Source of the DNA: Cellulomonas sp. KRMCY2
Lineage (GTDB): Bacteria > Actinomycetota > Actinomycetes > Actinomycetales > Cellulomonadaceae
Assembly (NCBI RefSeq): GCF_000526515.1
Contig: NZ_JAGF01000001.1
Location: forward strand, 4,431,233 to 4,495,232
Direction: 5' to 3'
DNA length: 64,000 nucleotides
Shown here: one piece after another, positions 18,711 through 27,927 of the stretch
How positions within the stretch are numbered: position 1 is the first letter of the stretch
How the letters are laid out: each line of letters begins with the position of its first letter
The notes under the pieces: generated by a model
Database searches by the model: none
Told to the model about the DNA's origin: nothing
What the model saw: only the letters and a program-made list of their open reading frames with translations
Translations under genes and position numbers: made by a program

Positions 18711-19651
18711 TCGCCGGGTTGTCGCCCGCCGGCGTCGGCGCCGCTGTCGGCGCCGTCGGCGGGATCGGGCTGTGGATCGTCATCCTGCGGCTCAACGCCC
18801 GGCGGCCCCGCCTGGATGCGCGCCTGGCGCCGTACCTCCGCCTGCCCGGCGGCGCCTCGGCCCTGCTGCGGGTACCTGCGGTGCACTCACCGTTCCCGAC
18901 GGTCGAGCGTCTGGTCGCACCGGTCATGCACGACGCGGTCCGCCTGGTCGAGCGGCTCGGCTCCCCCACCGTGGATCTCCAGCGTCGGCTCGACCGCGCC
19001 GGGCGACCCCAGACCGTCGAGGACTTCCGTGCCGAGCAGGTCGTCGCGGCAGCGCTCGGCACCGCAGCGGGCCTGGTCGTGGCCCTGGCGCTGGTCGCCG
19101 GTCGCGGCACCCACCCGGTGGCCGCCGCGGTGGTCGTGGCTGCCTGCGCCCTGACCGGGCTCGTCAGCCGCGACCAGCTGCTCAGCCGGCAGGTCAGGCA
19201 GCGGGAGGAACGCATGCTGGCCGAGCTGCCCACGGTCGCCGAGCTGCTGGCGCTCGCGGTCGGAGCGGGCGAGGGGGCGCACGGCGCCCTCGAACGCGTC
19301 GGACGGTCGACGCGCGGCGAGCTCTCGACGGAGGTACGGCGCGTCGTGGCGGACTGCCGTGCCGGCACACCGCTGACCGTTGCCCTGGAGCGACTGGCCG
19401 ACCGGACCGGCCTGGTTGCTCTGAGCCGGTTCGCGGAGGCCATCGCTGTCGCGGTCGACCGTGGCACGCCGCTGGCCGACGTGCTGCGCGCCCAGGCGGA
19501 GGACGTCCGGGAGGCCAGCCGCCGCGGCCTGATGGAGACCGGCGGCCGCAAGGAGGTCGTGATGATGGTCCCGGTGGTCTTCCTGATCCTGCCGGTGACC
19601 GTCGTGTTCGCCGTCTTCCCCGGGCTGGCCACGCTGCGGCTCGACCTGTGA
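18707..19651 (+). CDS. tadC: Tad pilus inner-membrane platform protein TadC
   Basis: This 314-residue T2SF-family protein has a segment LAELPTVAELLALAVGAGEGAHGALERVG characteristic of TadC and closing membrane helices (VVMMVPVVFLILPVTVVFAVFPG). GTG 18707 overlaps the tadB stop by 4 bases. Confidence 0.93.
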   Translation: MIAGLSPAGVGAAVGAVGGIGLWIVILRLNARRPRLDARLAPYLRLPGGASALLRVPAVHSPFPTVERLVAPVMHDAVRLVERLGSPTVDLQRRLDRAGRPQTVEDFRAEQVVAAALGTAAGLVVALALVAGRGTHPVAAAVVVAACALTGLVSRDQLLSRQVRQREERMLAELPTVAELLALAVGAGEGAHGALERVGRSTRGELSTEVRRVVADCRAGTPLTVALERLADRTGLVALSRFAEAIAVAVDRGTPLADVLRAQAEDVREASRRGLMETGGRKEVVMMVPVVFLILPVTVVFAVFPGLATLRLDL

Positions 19652-19773
19652 CGGGCTCGACGTGCGACCGGCTCGGCCTGCCGCCGCCAGGCCGGCCTCC
19701 GGGCCACGACCGCGACCCGGACCGAACGAGGCCGACCCACCAGGGCCGTCCGACCGAGACACCTGGAGGACCC

Positions 19774-19965
19774 GTGGCACGTCCGACCGAGCCCGAGCTG
19801 CGTACCGCACCCGCCGACGACCCGGAGCGCGGCGACGTCCCCGGGTGGGTGCTCGTCACCCTCATGACCGCGGGGCTGGTGCTGGCACTGTGGGCCGTCG
19901 CCGGCCCGGCGCTCGCCGGGGTCTTCGAGTCCGCGATCGCGCGTGTCACCTCCTTCGGCGGCTGA
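19774..19965 (+). CDS. Small single-helix pilin-like protein of the tad locus
   Basis: This 63-residue protein starts at GTG 19774 (GGAGG four bases upstream) and has a polar N-terminus followed by one hydrophobic helix (GWVLVTLMTAGLVLALWAVAGPALAGVF). Its place between tadC and tadE is where Actinobacteria encode the Flp-type/DUF4244 major pilin. The usual Flp processing signature (G/E-rich site before the helix) is not evident, so pilin status is inferred from position and shape. It overlaps the tadE start by 23 bases. Confidence 0.65.
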   Translation: MARPTEPELRTAPADDPERGDVPGWVLVTLMTAGLVLALWAVAGPALAGVFESAIARVTSFGG

Positions 19966-20335
19966 GCGGGACCGCGGCTCCGCGGTCGTCGACTTCGTGC
20001 TCATCGGTGCGCTGACGACAGTCCTGTTCGCCGGTGTCCTGCAGCTCACCCTCACGCTGCACGTCAGGTCGACCCTGATCGACTGCGCGGCCGAGGGGGC
20101 GCGGTACGGCGCGCTCGCCGACCGCACCGTCGAGCAGGGCGCGCAGCGGACCCGGGACCTGATCGCGATGACGCTCGCGCCACGCTTCGCCCAGCAGGTC
20201 ACCGCCGAGTCGACGGTCGTGGACGGCCTGGACGTCGTGCGCGTCGAGGTCACGGCTCCGCTGCCGGTCGTCGGCCTGCTCGGCCCGGCTGGAACCCTGG
20301 CCGTCGACGGCCACGCCCTCGCGGAGGAGCCATGA
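19943..20335 (+). CDS. TadE-like minor pseudopilin
   Basis: This 130-residue protein starts at GTG 19943 and carries the TadE N-terminal signature DRGSAVVDFVLIGALTTVLFAGVLQLTL, a hydrophobic helix with the conserved Asp in place of the pilin Glu, followed by an extracellular domain. It should be processed and assembled with the Tad machinery. Its stop overlaps the next start as ATGA. Confidence 0.85.
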   Translation: MSPPSAAERDRGSAVVDFVLIGALTTVLFAGVLQLTLTLHVRSTLIDCAAEGARYGALADRTVEQGAQRTRDLIAMTLAPRFAQQVTAESTVVDGLDVVRVEVTAPLPVVGLLGPAGTLAVDGHALAEEP

Positions 20336-20838
20336 GCCGCATCCGGTCGGTGACCCTGCGGGTCGCTCGCACGGTCAGGGCACGGGCCCACGCCGCCCTG
20401 CACGACGCACCGGACCGCGGCAGCGCGATCGTCGAGTTCCTCGGTGTCGCGCTGGTGCTCCTCGTGCCCGTCGTCTACCTCGTCCTGGTGCTCGCCCGGA
20501 TGCAGTCCGCGGCGTTCGCCGTCGACGGCGCGGCCCGGGAGGCAGCACGCGCCTTCGTCACTGCACAGGAGCCGTCGGCAGCGGCCGGCCGGGCCGTGAC
20601 CGCCGCCGCCATCGCCTTCGACGACCAGGGGCTCGACCCCGCGGCCGCGGCCGGCGCGGTGGTCGTCGCCTGCTCGGCCGACCCGTGCCTGACGCCCGGG
20701 ACTGCTGTGACGGCCACGATCGCGCTCGACGTGCCACTGCCGGGCGTCCCCGGCTGGCTCCAGGGTGTCGTCCCGCTCGCGGTCCCGGTCAGCGCCACGG
20801 CGACGGCCACCGTCGACACCTTCGCCGGAGCAGGCTGA
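20332..20838 (+). CDS. TadE/TadF-like pseudopilin
   Basis: This 168-residue protein has the signature DRGSAIVEFLGVALVLLVPVVYLVLVLARMQ, with a Glu at the pilin-like position, then a small Ala/Val-rich domain. It overlaps the previous gene by 4 bases and the next by 1 base. It is probably a minor component of the pilus. Confidence 0.85.
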   Translation: MSRIRSVTLRVARTVRARAHAALHDAPDRGSAIVEFLGVALVLLVPVVYLVLVLARMQSAAFAVDGAAREAARAFVTAQEPSAAAGRAVTAAAIAFDDQGLDPAAAAGAVVVACSADPCLTPGTAVTATIALDVPLPGVPGWLQGVVPLAVPVSATATATVDTFAGAG

Positions 20839-21299
20839 TGGCCTCGCGCCTGCGGCCGCGGGGAGACGACGGCCAGGTGATGCTGCTGTCCATCGCCTAC
20901 GGGGTCCTCGCCCTGCTGCTCGTCACCGCTGTGGTCTCCGCCACCGGGATCCACCTCGAACGCAAGCGCCTGCTCGCCCTCGCCGACCTCTCGGCACTCG
21001 CGGCGGCCGACGCGATGGACGACCCGTCGTACTACTCACCGACAGCCCGCGACGCGGGTGCGGGGCTGGTGCGGCTGACGCCGTCGTCGGTGCGCGCCGC
21101 CGTGGACGACCACCTGGCCACCGCACCGTCGAGCACGCGCCTGACGGATGTCACAGTGATCGAGGCCACCACGACCGACGGCCGGACCGCCCGCGTCACG
21201 TTGCGCGCCATGGCCCACCCCGCCCTGCTGAGCTGGGCGACGGCGCCATGGTCGGACGGCATCGTGCTCCAGGTGACGGCCAGCGCCCGAGCCGGCTGA
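20838..21299 (+). CDS. TadG/Rv3654c-like secreted helper protein
   Basis: This 153-residue protein starts at ATG 20838 in a TGATG overlap. Its N-terminus GDDGQVMLLSIAYGVLALLLVTAVVSATGIHLERKRLLALADLSALAAADA matches the 'helicase/secretion neighbourhood TadE-like' proteins that close actinobacterial tad operons. A long perfect hairpin follows the gene. Confidence 0.82.
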   Translation: MASRLRPRGDDGQVMLLSIAYGVLALLLVTAVVSATGIHLERKRLLALADLSALAAADAMDDPSYYSPTARDAGAGLVRLTPSSVRAAVDDHLATAPSSTRLTDVTVIEATTTDGRTARVTLRAMAHPALLSWATAPWSDGIVLQVTASARAG

Positions 21300-21352
21300 G
21301 CCCGCATCAACCCGAGCCGGCTGACGCGGCACCCACCCGACCTGCTCACGCA

Positions 21353-21386
21353 GTGACGGCCGGCCCCCGAGGGAACCGGCCGTCAC
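21353..21386. terminator. Bidirectional 11-bp hairpin
   Basis: gtgacggccgg (21353-21363) and ccggccgtcac (21376-21386) pair perfectly around a 12-base loop. It lies between the end of the tad operon and the convergent sugar-transporter operon. Confidence 0.75.
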
Positions 21387-21417
21387 CATGCACGTCAGCC
21401 TTGCCAGGCCGGGCGGC

Positions 21418-22359
21418 TCACGCCTTGACCGCACCCTCCATGATCCCGCGGACGATCTGCTTGCCGGCGACGGCCAGCAGCAGGATCAACGGGATGGTGG
21501 CCAGGAACGAACCGGCCAGGACGATGCGGTACTTGACGTAGTTGCCGGACGCCAGGTCGCTCAACGCGACACCGATCGTCTTGTGCTCGCCACCGCCCAG
21601 GGCGATCAGGGCCCACTGGAACTCGTTCCAGGTGCCGACCGCCGTGAGCAGGCCGAGCACGCCGAGTGCCGGCCGGATGATCGGGATGACGATGTTCCAG
21701 TACACGCGGAACGTCGAGGCACCGTCGACCCGGGCGGACTCCACGAGCTCGTCCGGGACCGAGTCCTGGATGAACTGGCGCATGTAGAACACACCGAACG
21801 CCGAGACGAGTCCCGGCACGATCACCGCGATGAGCTGCTGGTTCCAGCCGAACTTCGAGATGATGATGTACAGCGCGACGATGCCGAGCTGGTTCGGGAT
21901 GGTCAACGTCAGGATCACGATGACCATCAGCTTGTCGCGACCCTTGAACCGCAGCTTGGCGAAGGCGAACCCGGCCAGCGAGCAGAAGAAGAGCAGCGAC
22001 GCGGTGACGATCGTCGTGACGATGATGCTGTTCACGAACGAGTCGGCGAACCGCGCGTTGTCGTAGGACCGGCCCTGCTCGGTGATGTTGCCGAGCACGA
22101 TGCCGACGTTGTGCATGAAGTTGCCGCCGGGCGTGACCTGGGGCGGCAGCTGCGCGAGCGTGGCGTCCGTGCCGGTCGCCACGACGAACATCCAGTAGAT
22201 CGGGAACGCGCCGGCGATGATCGCGACCACCAGCAGCAGGTAGTTCCAGCCGCTGGCGGCGGTGTCCTGAGGGGAGCGGCCGAGGAGGGCCGCCTTGCGC
22301 CGGGTGACCGGTTCGGCGACCGGTGTCACCGTGCGTGCGTGGGACGGGCTGGTGCTCAT
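21418..22359 (-). CDS. Carbohydrate ABC transporter permease (MalG type)
   Basis: This 313-residue CUT1-family permease has six predicted helices and the EAA loop ELVESARVDGASTFRVYWNIVIPIIRPAL. ATG 22359 overlaps the stop of the MalF-type gene in an ATGA arrangement. It acts with the upstream permease and the solute-binding lipoprotein to import an oligosaccharide; the ATPase is probably shared (MsiK-like) and encoded elsewhere. Confidence 0.93.
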   Translation of the reverse strand: MSTSPSHARTVTPVAEPVTRRKAALLGRSPQDTAASGWNYLLLVVAIIAGAFPIYWMFVVATGTDATLAQLPPQVTPGGNFMHNVGIVLGNITEQGRSYDNARFADSFVNSIIVTTIVTASLLFFCSLAGFAFAKLRFKGRDKLMVIVILTLTIPNQLGIVALYIIISKFGWNQQLIAVIVPGLVSAFGVFYMRQFIQDSVPDELVESARVDGASTFRVYWNIVIPIIRPALGVLGLLTAVGTWNEFQWALIALGGGEHKTIGVALSDLASGNYVKYRIVLAGSFLATIPLILLLAVAGKQIVRGIMEGAVKA

Positions 22360-23393
22360 CGCTTGCCACCTCCCAGGCGGTTGGTGATGAAGGCGTTGAA
22401 GGCCGCGATGACCACGATGATGAGGAACAGTCCCCAGGACATCGCTGCGGCGTAGCCGAGGTTGAGGTCCTTCCAGCCGATCTTGTAGATCAGCTGCGCA
22501 ACGGTCTGCCACTGACCACGGGTACCACCCGTGGCCGCCTGGGCGTTCTGCTCGAAGAGCATCGGCTCGGCGAACAGCTGCAGGCCGCCGATGGTCGACA
22601 GGACCACCGTGAACAGGACCATGGGCCGGATCATCGGGACGGTGATCTTCCACAGCTGCTTCCACGCGTTGGCGCCGTCCAGGGCCGCGGCCTCGTAGAC
22701 GTCCTTCGGGATGGACTGCATGGCGGACAGGTAGAGGAGCGCGTTGTAGCCGATCCACTTCCAGTTGACCATGAACGCGATGGCGGCCCACGACGTCGCC
22801 TTGGAGCCGCGCCAGTCGAAGCCGTCGATGATCTGACCCTGTCCCAGCTCGCTGTGCACCCCGAGCATGCCCAGCAGCCAGTTGGCCAGGCCGTAGTCAC
22901 GGGCGAAGACGGAGGAGAACACGAGGGTCGAGGCGACGATCGGTGTGACGTACGGCAGCAGGATCCCGACCCGGAAGAAGTTCTGGGCCCGCAGCCGGCG
23001 GTTGAGCAGCGCGGCGACCACGAGGGCGAGGAAGAGCTGCGGGATCGTCGAGAGAAGGAAGATGCCGAACGTGTTGCCCAGCGCGTTCCAGAACCTCTCG
23101 TCCTCCAGCAGCCTGGAGAAGTTGGCGAACCCGGCCCAACCGTCCTTGTCCGGCTGGAGGATGCTCCAGTTCCGGAAGGCCACCACACCGTTGTAGATCA
23201 ACGGGAACAGGCCGAAGACGGCGAACAGGATGAAGAAGGGCGAGATCAGCAGGTACGGCACGACCTTGTGGTCGAACCTGCCGAGCCGGGACTGCCACGC
23301 GCTGGGCGGTGCCTTCGGGCTCGGACTGCTGGTGCTCTCGCCCCTGGAGCGTGGTGCGACAGTCGTCGCTCCTGCGCCACTGGCGGCGGACAT
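22356..23393 (-). CDS. Carbohydrate ABC transporter permease (MalF type)
   Basis: This 345-residue permease has a polar N-terminal 35 residues, about six to eight helices and the EAA loop DVYEAAALDGANAWKQLWKITVPMIRPMV. It lies downstream of the binding-protein gene, separated by a strong hairpin at 23479-23511. Confidence 0.93.
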   Translation of the reverse strand: MSAASGAGATTVAPRSRGESTSSPSPKAPPSAWQSRLGRFDHKVVPYLLISPFFILFAVFGLFPLIYNGVVAFRNWSILQPDKDGWAGFANFSRLLEDERFWNALGNTFGIFLLSTIPQLFLALVVAALLNRRLRAQNFFRVGILLPYVTPIVASTLVFSSVFARDYGLANWLLGMLGVHSELGQGQIIDGFDWRGSKATSWAAIAFMVNWKWIGYNALLYLSAMQSIPKDVYEAAALDGANAWKQLWKITVPMIRPMVLFTVVLSTIGGLQLFAEPMLFEQNAQAATGGTRGQWQTVAQLIYKIGWKDLNLGYAAAMSWGLFLIIVVIAAFNAFITNRLGGGKR

Positions 23394-23478
23394 GGGACCT
23401 CCTGGGGTGACCGGGCAAGGCGGGTGGCCGGCACTGCGGACAAGAACGTAGCGAACCGCATCGGGTCCGCGCGCCGTT

Positions 23479-23511
23479 GGGCGGGGGTGAGCACTCGGCT
23501 CACCCCCGCCC
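23479..23511 (-). terminator. 13-bp hairpin between binding-protein and permease genes
   Basis: gggcgggggtgag (23479-23491) pairs perfectly with ctcacccccgccc (23499-23511) around a 7-base loop. Such structures after the solute-binding gene commonly stabilise its mRNA or partly terminate, so that more binding protein than permease is made. Confidence 0.75.
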
Positions 23512-23545
23512 AGCGGGCTATCGCGTCATCGACGCGGTGTGGCGA

Positions 23546-24871
23546 TCAGCCTGCAGCGGCCGTCTCGGCCTCGGAGACTGCGCGGTCCCACGCCTCGGCA
23601 CCCGTGGCGATGTTGCCCGCCTGGATGTCGTTGAGCACGTTCTCCACTGCCACGCGCACCGGGCCGTTCTTGAAGCCCAGGTACTGCGGGGTCAGACCCT
23701 CGGCCGTGGCCGAGAAGATCTGGCCGGTCGGAGCGTTGTTGAAGAACTCGTCGGTCTTCTCCTGGATGGCCGGGTCCTCGTACAGGGCCGGCTGCGACGG
23801 CAGGTTGCCGACGGTGTTGAAGATGGCGATCTGCTGATCCGGCTGGATGAGCCACTCGAGCAGGGCGTACGCCTCTTCGATGTGGGCACCCTGGGCCGGG
23901 ATCGTCAGGAACGAGCCACCCCAGTTGCCGCCGCCGCCGGGGATCCCGGCGATGTCCCACAGACCCGTGGTGTCGGGCGCGGTGTTGCGGATGTGACCGG
24001 TCATCCACGCCGGGCAGGCGAGGGCGGCGAAGTCACCGTTCTGGAAACCGGCGTTCCACTCGTCCGACCAGGCGGCGATGTTGGCCGACAGGCCGGCGTC
24101 GATGATGGCCTCGGTGGTCTCGAAGGCGACCTTCGGGCCACCGTCCATGGCGAGCTCCTCGTCAGAGGTGAAGAAGCCCACCTCCTGCTGGCCGAGGATC
24201 GGGTTGAAGACGTTGGTCGCGTTGTCGATGAACTTCTTGCCACCCGCGTTGGCGACGTAGGTCTTGCCGGCCTCGATGAAGCCGTCCCAGCCCTCGGTGT
24301 CCCACAGGGCCGAGACCTCGGCGCGGTCGGACGGGAGGCCGGCTGCGGCGAAGAGGTCGTGGCGGTAGCACATGGCCAGACCGCCGACGTCGGTGCCGAG
24401 ACCGATCTGGACAGCGCCGTCGTCCGCGAGGGTCGACTGCCACTTCCAGGGGAGGTAGGCCTCCTCGTAGTCACCCGCGCCGAAGTCCAGCAGGTTGGTG
24501 AACTTGTCGGCCTGCGAGCGGAACTGGACGACGAAGCCCTCGTCGATGGCCGCGATGTCCGGGGCGCCGGAGCCCGCGATGAGCTGCTGCTGCAGCGCCT
24601 CGTGCTGGGCGTTGTACTCACCCTCGTTGAGGGTGATGGTGATGCCCGGGTTCTCCGCCTCGTACTGGTCGACGAGCGGGCCGAGACCGAAGTCGCCCCA
24701 GAAGGCGATGGAGAGGTTGACGTCCTCAGCAGGAGCCTCGTCCGTCGCGGCGGACTCCTCGGTGCCGGGATCGGTCGTGTCGTCAGGAGTGCTGCTGCAC
24801 GCAGTCAGCAGGAGGGCAGATGCTGCGCCGACCGCGAGCAGTGTCGCGGGACGGGATCGAGACCACTTCAT
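23546..24871 (-). CDS. Sugar ABC transporter solute-binding lipoprotein
   Basis: This 441-residue protein starts MKWSRSRPATLLAVGAASALLLTACSS, with a lipobox LLTAC (Cys 25) and an acidic linker. The rest is an extracellular CUT1-type binding domain (VNLSIAFWGDFGLGPLVDQYEAENPGITITL). AGGGGA stands six bases before ATG 24871. Two CebR-like operators and a consensus promoter lie directly upstream. The sugar is not determined; CebR-type control and the neighbouring mannosidase point to plant-derived beta-linked oligosaccharides. Confidence 0.93.
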   Translation of the reverse strand: MKWSRSRPATLLAVGAASALLLTACSSTPDDTTDPGTEESAATDEAPAEDVNLSIAFWGDFGLGPLVDQYEAENPGITITLNEGEYNAQHEALQQQLIAGSGAPDIAAIDEGFVVQFRSQADKFTNLLDFGAGDYEEAYLPWKWQSTLADDGAVQIGLGTDVGGLAMCYRHDLFAAAGLPSDRAEVSALWDTEGWDGFIEAGKTYVANAGGKKFIDNATNVFNPILGQQEVGFFTSDEELAMDGGPKVAFETTEAIIDAGLSANIAAWSDEWNAGFQNGDFAALACPAWMTGHIRNTAPDTTGLWDIAGIPGGGGNWGGSFLTIPAQGAHIEEAYALLEWLIQPDQQIAIFNTVGNLPSQPALYEDPAIQEKTDEFFNNAPTGQIFSATAEGLTPQYLGFKNGPVRVAVENVLNDIQAGNIATGAEAWDRAVSEAETAAAG

Positions 24872-24895
24872 GCCATATCCCCTTTGGTGTGGCTG

Positions 24896-24925
24896 TGGGT
24901 GCGCTCCCACGTTGGAGCGTTCCCA
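24896..24925 (-). promoter_or_regulatory. Two CebR/LacI-type operators
   Basis: Two 14-base sites lie 2 bases apart: tgggtgcgctccca (24896-24909, one mismatch to the CebR palindrome TGGGAGCGCTCCCA) and ttggagcgttccca (24912-24925, two mismatches). They sit just downstream of the predicted -10, where a bound LacI-family repressor would block transcription until an inducing sugar is present. Confidence 0.82.
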
Positions 24926-24926
24926 C

Positions 24927-24954
24927 AATGTAGTCCGCGCCACGATCAGTCCAA
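24927..24954 (-). promoter_or_regulatory. Promoter of the sugar ABC operon
   Basis: On the minus strand TTGGAC (24954-24949) and TACATT (24932-24927) are separated by 16 bases. The predicted start point falls on or just before the operators. Confidence 0.72.
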
Positions 24955-25097
24955 CAGCGCTGGCGGTCACGAGTTGATTACGATTCGGCTGGCGAACAAA
25001 GTCTCAGCACGCGATTCGTGGTCACGTTTCCACCGGCGGTGCGCGAGGGCTCTCCCACAGGGCTCCCACAGGCTCCCGGCCGTCCGTCCGTGGTCGC

Positions 25098-25233
25098 GTG
25101 ACCGCTGATCAGGCTCCGTCGTGACCGCCGATCGGGTTCCGTCGTGACCGCTGATCGGGTTCCGTCGTGACCGCTGATCGGGTTCCGTCGTGACCGCTGA
25201 TCGGGCTCCGTCGTGACCGCTGATCGGGCTCCG
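25098..25233. repeat. Six 23-bp direct repeats
   Basis: The unit gtgaccgctgatcgggttcc plus gtc is repeated about six times head to tail with one or two substitutions per copy, ending 12 bases before the mannosidase stop codon. The block lies between the mannosidase stop and the transporter promoter. It has no long open frame of interest. It could be a protein-binding array or a simple expansion. Confidence 0.9.
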
Positions 25234-25245
25234 CCCGGGCGCCCG

Positions 25246-27828
25246 TCAGCCGGCCACGACGAGCGCGTTCGCGCTGCGCAGGACCCTCGGCGACGTCAGG
25301 GCGGCCGGATCCACCTGCGCCGCGGTCCGGACGGTGAACGAGACCGACTGGCCCGCCAGGAGGGTGACGAGCTGGTCGTCCACCTCGGCGTCCGGCGCGA
25401 CCTTGTCCGCCAGCAGGGCCAGGTCACGGACCAGCGACCGGGCGCTCACGTCGACCCGGTAGCCACCGGCGACCTGCACGACCTCCGTCGTGAAGGGATC
25501 CGCCTCGTAGGCGACGTCCTTGTCCGGCGCGAAGAGGTGGATGCCGCGGACCACGCCGTCGCCCACGCTCGCCGTGACCACCAGGAGCTCGCGCGTGGCG
25601 TCGTCGGGCGTGACGAGGTCGACCGGCAGCGGGACCGTCGCCGTGCCGCGCGCGGGCACCTGGACGATCGTCTCGACGGTGGCCAGCACGACGCCGTCCA
25701 GGCCCGTCCGCTGGGCGACCACCACGGAGCGGCCGGCGACGTCGGTGTCGTTGACGAAGACCGCGACGAGCTCGTCGCCCCGCGGCTGGACCGTGACCAG
25801 CCGGTTCGCGCTCGCGGCCCGGAGGGCGTACCACAGCGGCTTCTTGCGCTCGTCGCTGTCGATCGCGGCCCAGGACGTGACCGGCCAGCAGTCGTTGAGC
25901 TGCCACACGATGCTGCCGGCGGTGCGCGGCCACCACGACCGGTAGTGCTCGATCGCGAACGCGACGGCGCGTGCCTGGTTGAGCGACGTGGCCCAGTGCC
26001 AGTCCTCGAAGTCCGCCGGCACGGGAAGGTGCGGAGCGAGGCCGCGGTCGAGCTTGCCGTTGCCGTCCTCCGCCTTCTGGTGCAGCAGGAAGGACTCCGA
26101 CTCCTTGTCCAGCGCCGCCACCGGGACCGCTCGGGTCAGGGTCGCCCAGGTCGCCGGGGCCTGCCAGCCGAACTCGGAGCAGAACCGGGGGATGTCGTCG
26201 CGGTAGTGCGCGTAGTCGCGGGTGTTCCAGCACTGCCACTCGTGGTGGGTGCCGTGGTCGGGGTCGTTCGGGTGCTTCTCCCCGGCGGTGAACCCGTGCG
26301 AGTACGGGCTGTTGTCCGAGTACGGGCGCGTCGGGTCCAGCTCGGCGACGATGTCCGGGAGCACCTCGGTGTAGTACCTCAGACCCCAGGCGCGGCCCTG
26401 GAGATGCTCGGACCAGCCCCAGTCGGCGGCACCCCAGAGGGTCTCGTTGCCGCCGTTCCACAGCACCAGCGAGGCGTGCGGCGTCAGCCTGGCGACGTTC
26501 TCCCGCGCCTCCGCCTCGATCTCGGCCGCGATCGGGTCGACCTCCGGGTAGGCGGCGCAGGCGAACAGGAAGTCCTGCCAGACCAGCAGGCCGTGCTCGT
26601 CGGCCAGGTCGTAGAAGTCCTCGGTCTCGTAGCTCCCGCCGCCCCAGACCCGCAGCAGGTTGAGGTTCGCCCCGAGCGCCTGACGCATGCGCCGGTCCAG
26701 CCGGGCGCGGTCGATCCGCGTGAGCAGGTGGTCGTCCGGGATCCAGTTGGCGCCCTTGACGAAGACCGGGACGTCGTTGATCACGAACGTGAAGGCCGTC
26801 CCGTACTGGTCGACGCCGCGGTCCAGGACGACGGAGCGGAACCCGATGCGGCGCCGCCAGGTTCCCAGGCCGGCGTCGGGGTCGGACGCGCCGTCGGCGT
26901 CGGCGAGCCGGACCGTCAGGTCGTGCAGCGTGGCCCGGCCGTAGCCCACCGGCCACCAGCGCTCGACGTCGGGCACCACGACGGTCACGACGGCGGTCGT
27001 GGCGCCGGCAGGCACCGTGACCTGGGCAGTGACCTCCGACGTGACCTCCGCCTGCCGGCCGGCGACCGATGCGGTGACGATCAGCGGGACGTCGGCGCCG
27101 AGGCCGGAGCGCTCGATCTCGACGTGCACCTCGGCGCGCCCGGCGCCGTCGGCATCGACAGTCACGAGCGGGCGCACCTGTGCGAGGCGTGCGGTGCGCC
27201 AGCGCTCGAGCCGCACCGGCTTGCCGATGCCGGCGGTCTGGAGGTCCGGCCCCCAGTCCCAGCCGAAGCTGCAGGCCATCTTGCGCACGTAGGCGAACGG
27301 GTGCGGGTACGGCCGCGGCAGGTGACCCTGCTCGGCCTCGAGCGCCTCGGCGTGCTCGAGGGCCGGGGCGAAGGTCACTGCCAGGTCGTTGTGGCCCGCG
27401 ACCAGGTCGCGCACGTCGACCCGGTAGGAACGGTGCTGGTTGGCCGTCCGCGCGACGACGTCCCCGTTGAGCTCGACCGTCGCGACGGTGTCGAGCCCCT
27501 CGAACACCAGGTCGACCCGCTCGTCCGGCGCGGCCGGCCGCGCAGCGAACGACGTGTGGTAGCGCCAGTGCGTCCGGTGCATCCACACCAGGGTCTTCTC
27601 GTTCAGGTCGAGGTACGGATCGGGGATCAGACCGGCGTCGAGCAGGTCCGTGTGCGTGCTGCCCGGGACGGTCGCGGGGACGGTCCGGCCGGCGATCTCG
27701 GCGGGGACGGGTCCGGCGACGGCGCGCAGCGACCACCCGTCGTGCAGGTGCTCGGTGGCGGGGACCGCCGGCCCGGCCGGGGACGGGGCGGCGGCGAGGA
27801 CGTGCGTGGTGGCGGACATCGGGCTCAT
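25246..27828 (-). CDS. Beta-mannosidase (glycoside hydrolase family 2)
   Basis: This protein of about 860 residues has the GH2 layout: a jelly-roll sugar-binding domain (residues 28-220), Ig-like domain, TIM barrel and C-terminal beta domains. The acid/base motif WNGGNE lies near residues 457-462 and the nucleophile segment FCSEFGWQ near 549-556, both typical of beta-mannosidases. There is no signal peptide, so it should be cytoplasmic and cleave imported manno-oligosaccharides. ATG 27828 is used; ATG 27819, three codons in, is equally possible. It stands upstream of the sugar ABC operon on the same strand. Confidence 0.93.
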   Translation of the reverse strand: MSPMSATTHVLAAAPSPAGPAVPATEHLHDGWSLRAVAGPVPAEIAGRTVPATVPGSTHTDLLDAGLIPDPYLDLNEKTLVWMHRTHWRYHTSFAARPAAPDERVDLVFEGLDTVATVELNGDVVARTANQHRSYRVDVRDLVAGHNDLAVTFAPALEHAEALEAEQGHLPRPYPHPFAYVRKMACSFGWDWGPDLQTAGIGKPVRLERWRTARLAQVRPLVTVDADGAGRAEVHVEIERSGLGADVPLIVTASVAGRQAEVTSEVTAQVTVPAGATTAVVTVVVPDVERWWPVGYGRATLHDLTVRLADADGASDPDAGLGTWRRRIGFRSVVLDRGVDQYGTAFTFVINDVPVFVKGANWIPDDHLLTRIDRARLDRRMRQALGANLNLLRVWGGGSYETEDFYDLADEHGLLVWQDFLFACAAYPEVDPIAAEIEAEARENVARLTPHASLVLWNGGNETLWGAADWGWSEHLQGRAWGLRYYTEVLPDIVAELDPTRPYSDNSPYSHGFTAGEKHPNDPDHGTHHEWQCWNTRDYAHYRDDIPRFCSEFGWQAPATWATLTRAVPVAALDKESESFLLHQKAEDGNGKLDRGLAPHLPVPADFEDWHWATSLNQARAVAFAIEHYRSWWPRTAGSIVWQLNDCWPVTSWAAIDSDERKKPLWYALRAASANRLVTVQPRGDELVAVFVNDTDVAGRSVVVAQRTGLDGVVLATVETIVQVPARGTATVPLPVDLVTPDDATRELLVVTASVGDGVVRGIHLFAPDKDVAYEADPFTTEVVQVAGGYRVDVSARSLVRDLALLADKVAPDAEVDDQLVTLLAGQSVSFTVRTAAQVDPAALTSPRVLRSANALVVAG

Positions 27829-27927
27829 CTTCGGCTCAGGGGCTGGACGGGTCGGTGTCGGCCCGGCAAGGGATCCTACGGCTCCGGCGCGGATCGCCCC
27901 GCAGAACAACAGGTAGCCTGGACGGTC

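Noticed and set aside
25213..27927. Plus-strand frame of over 900 codons leading into prfB
   Set aside because: It mirrors the GC-rich beta-mannosidase gene on the other strand. The prfB family N-terminus begins at GTG 27928.
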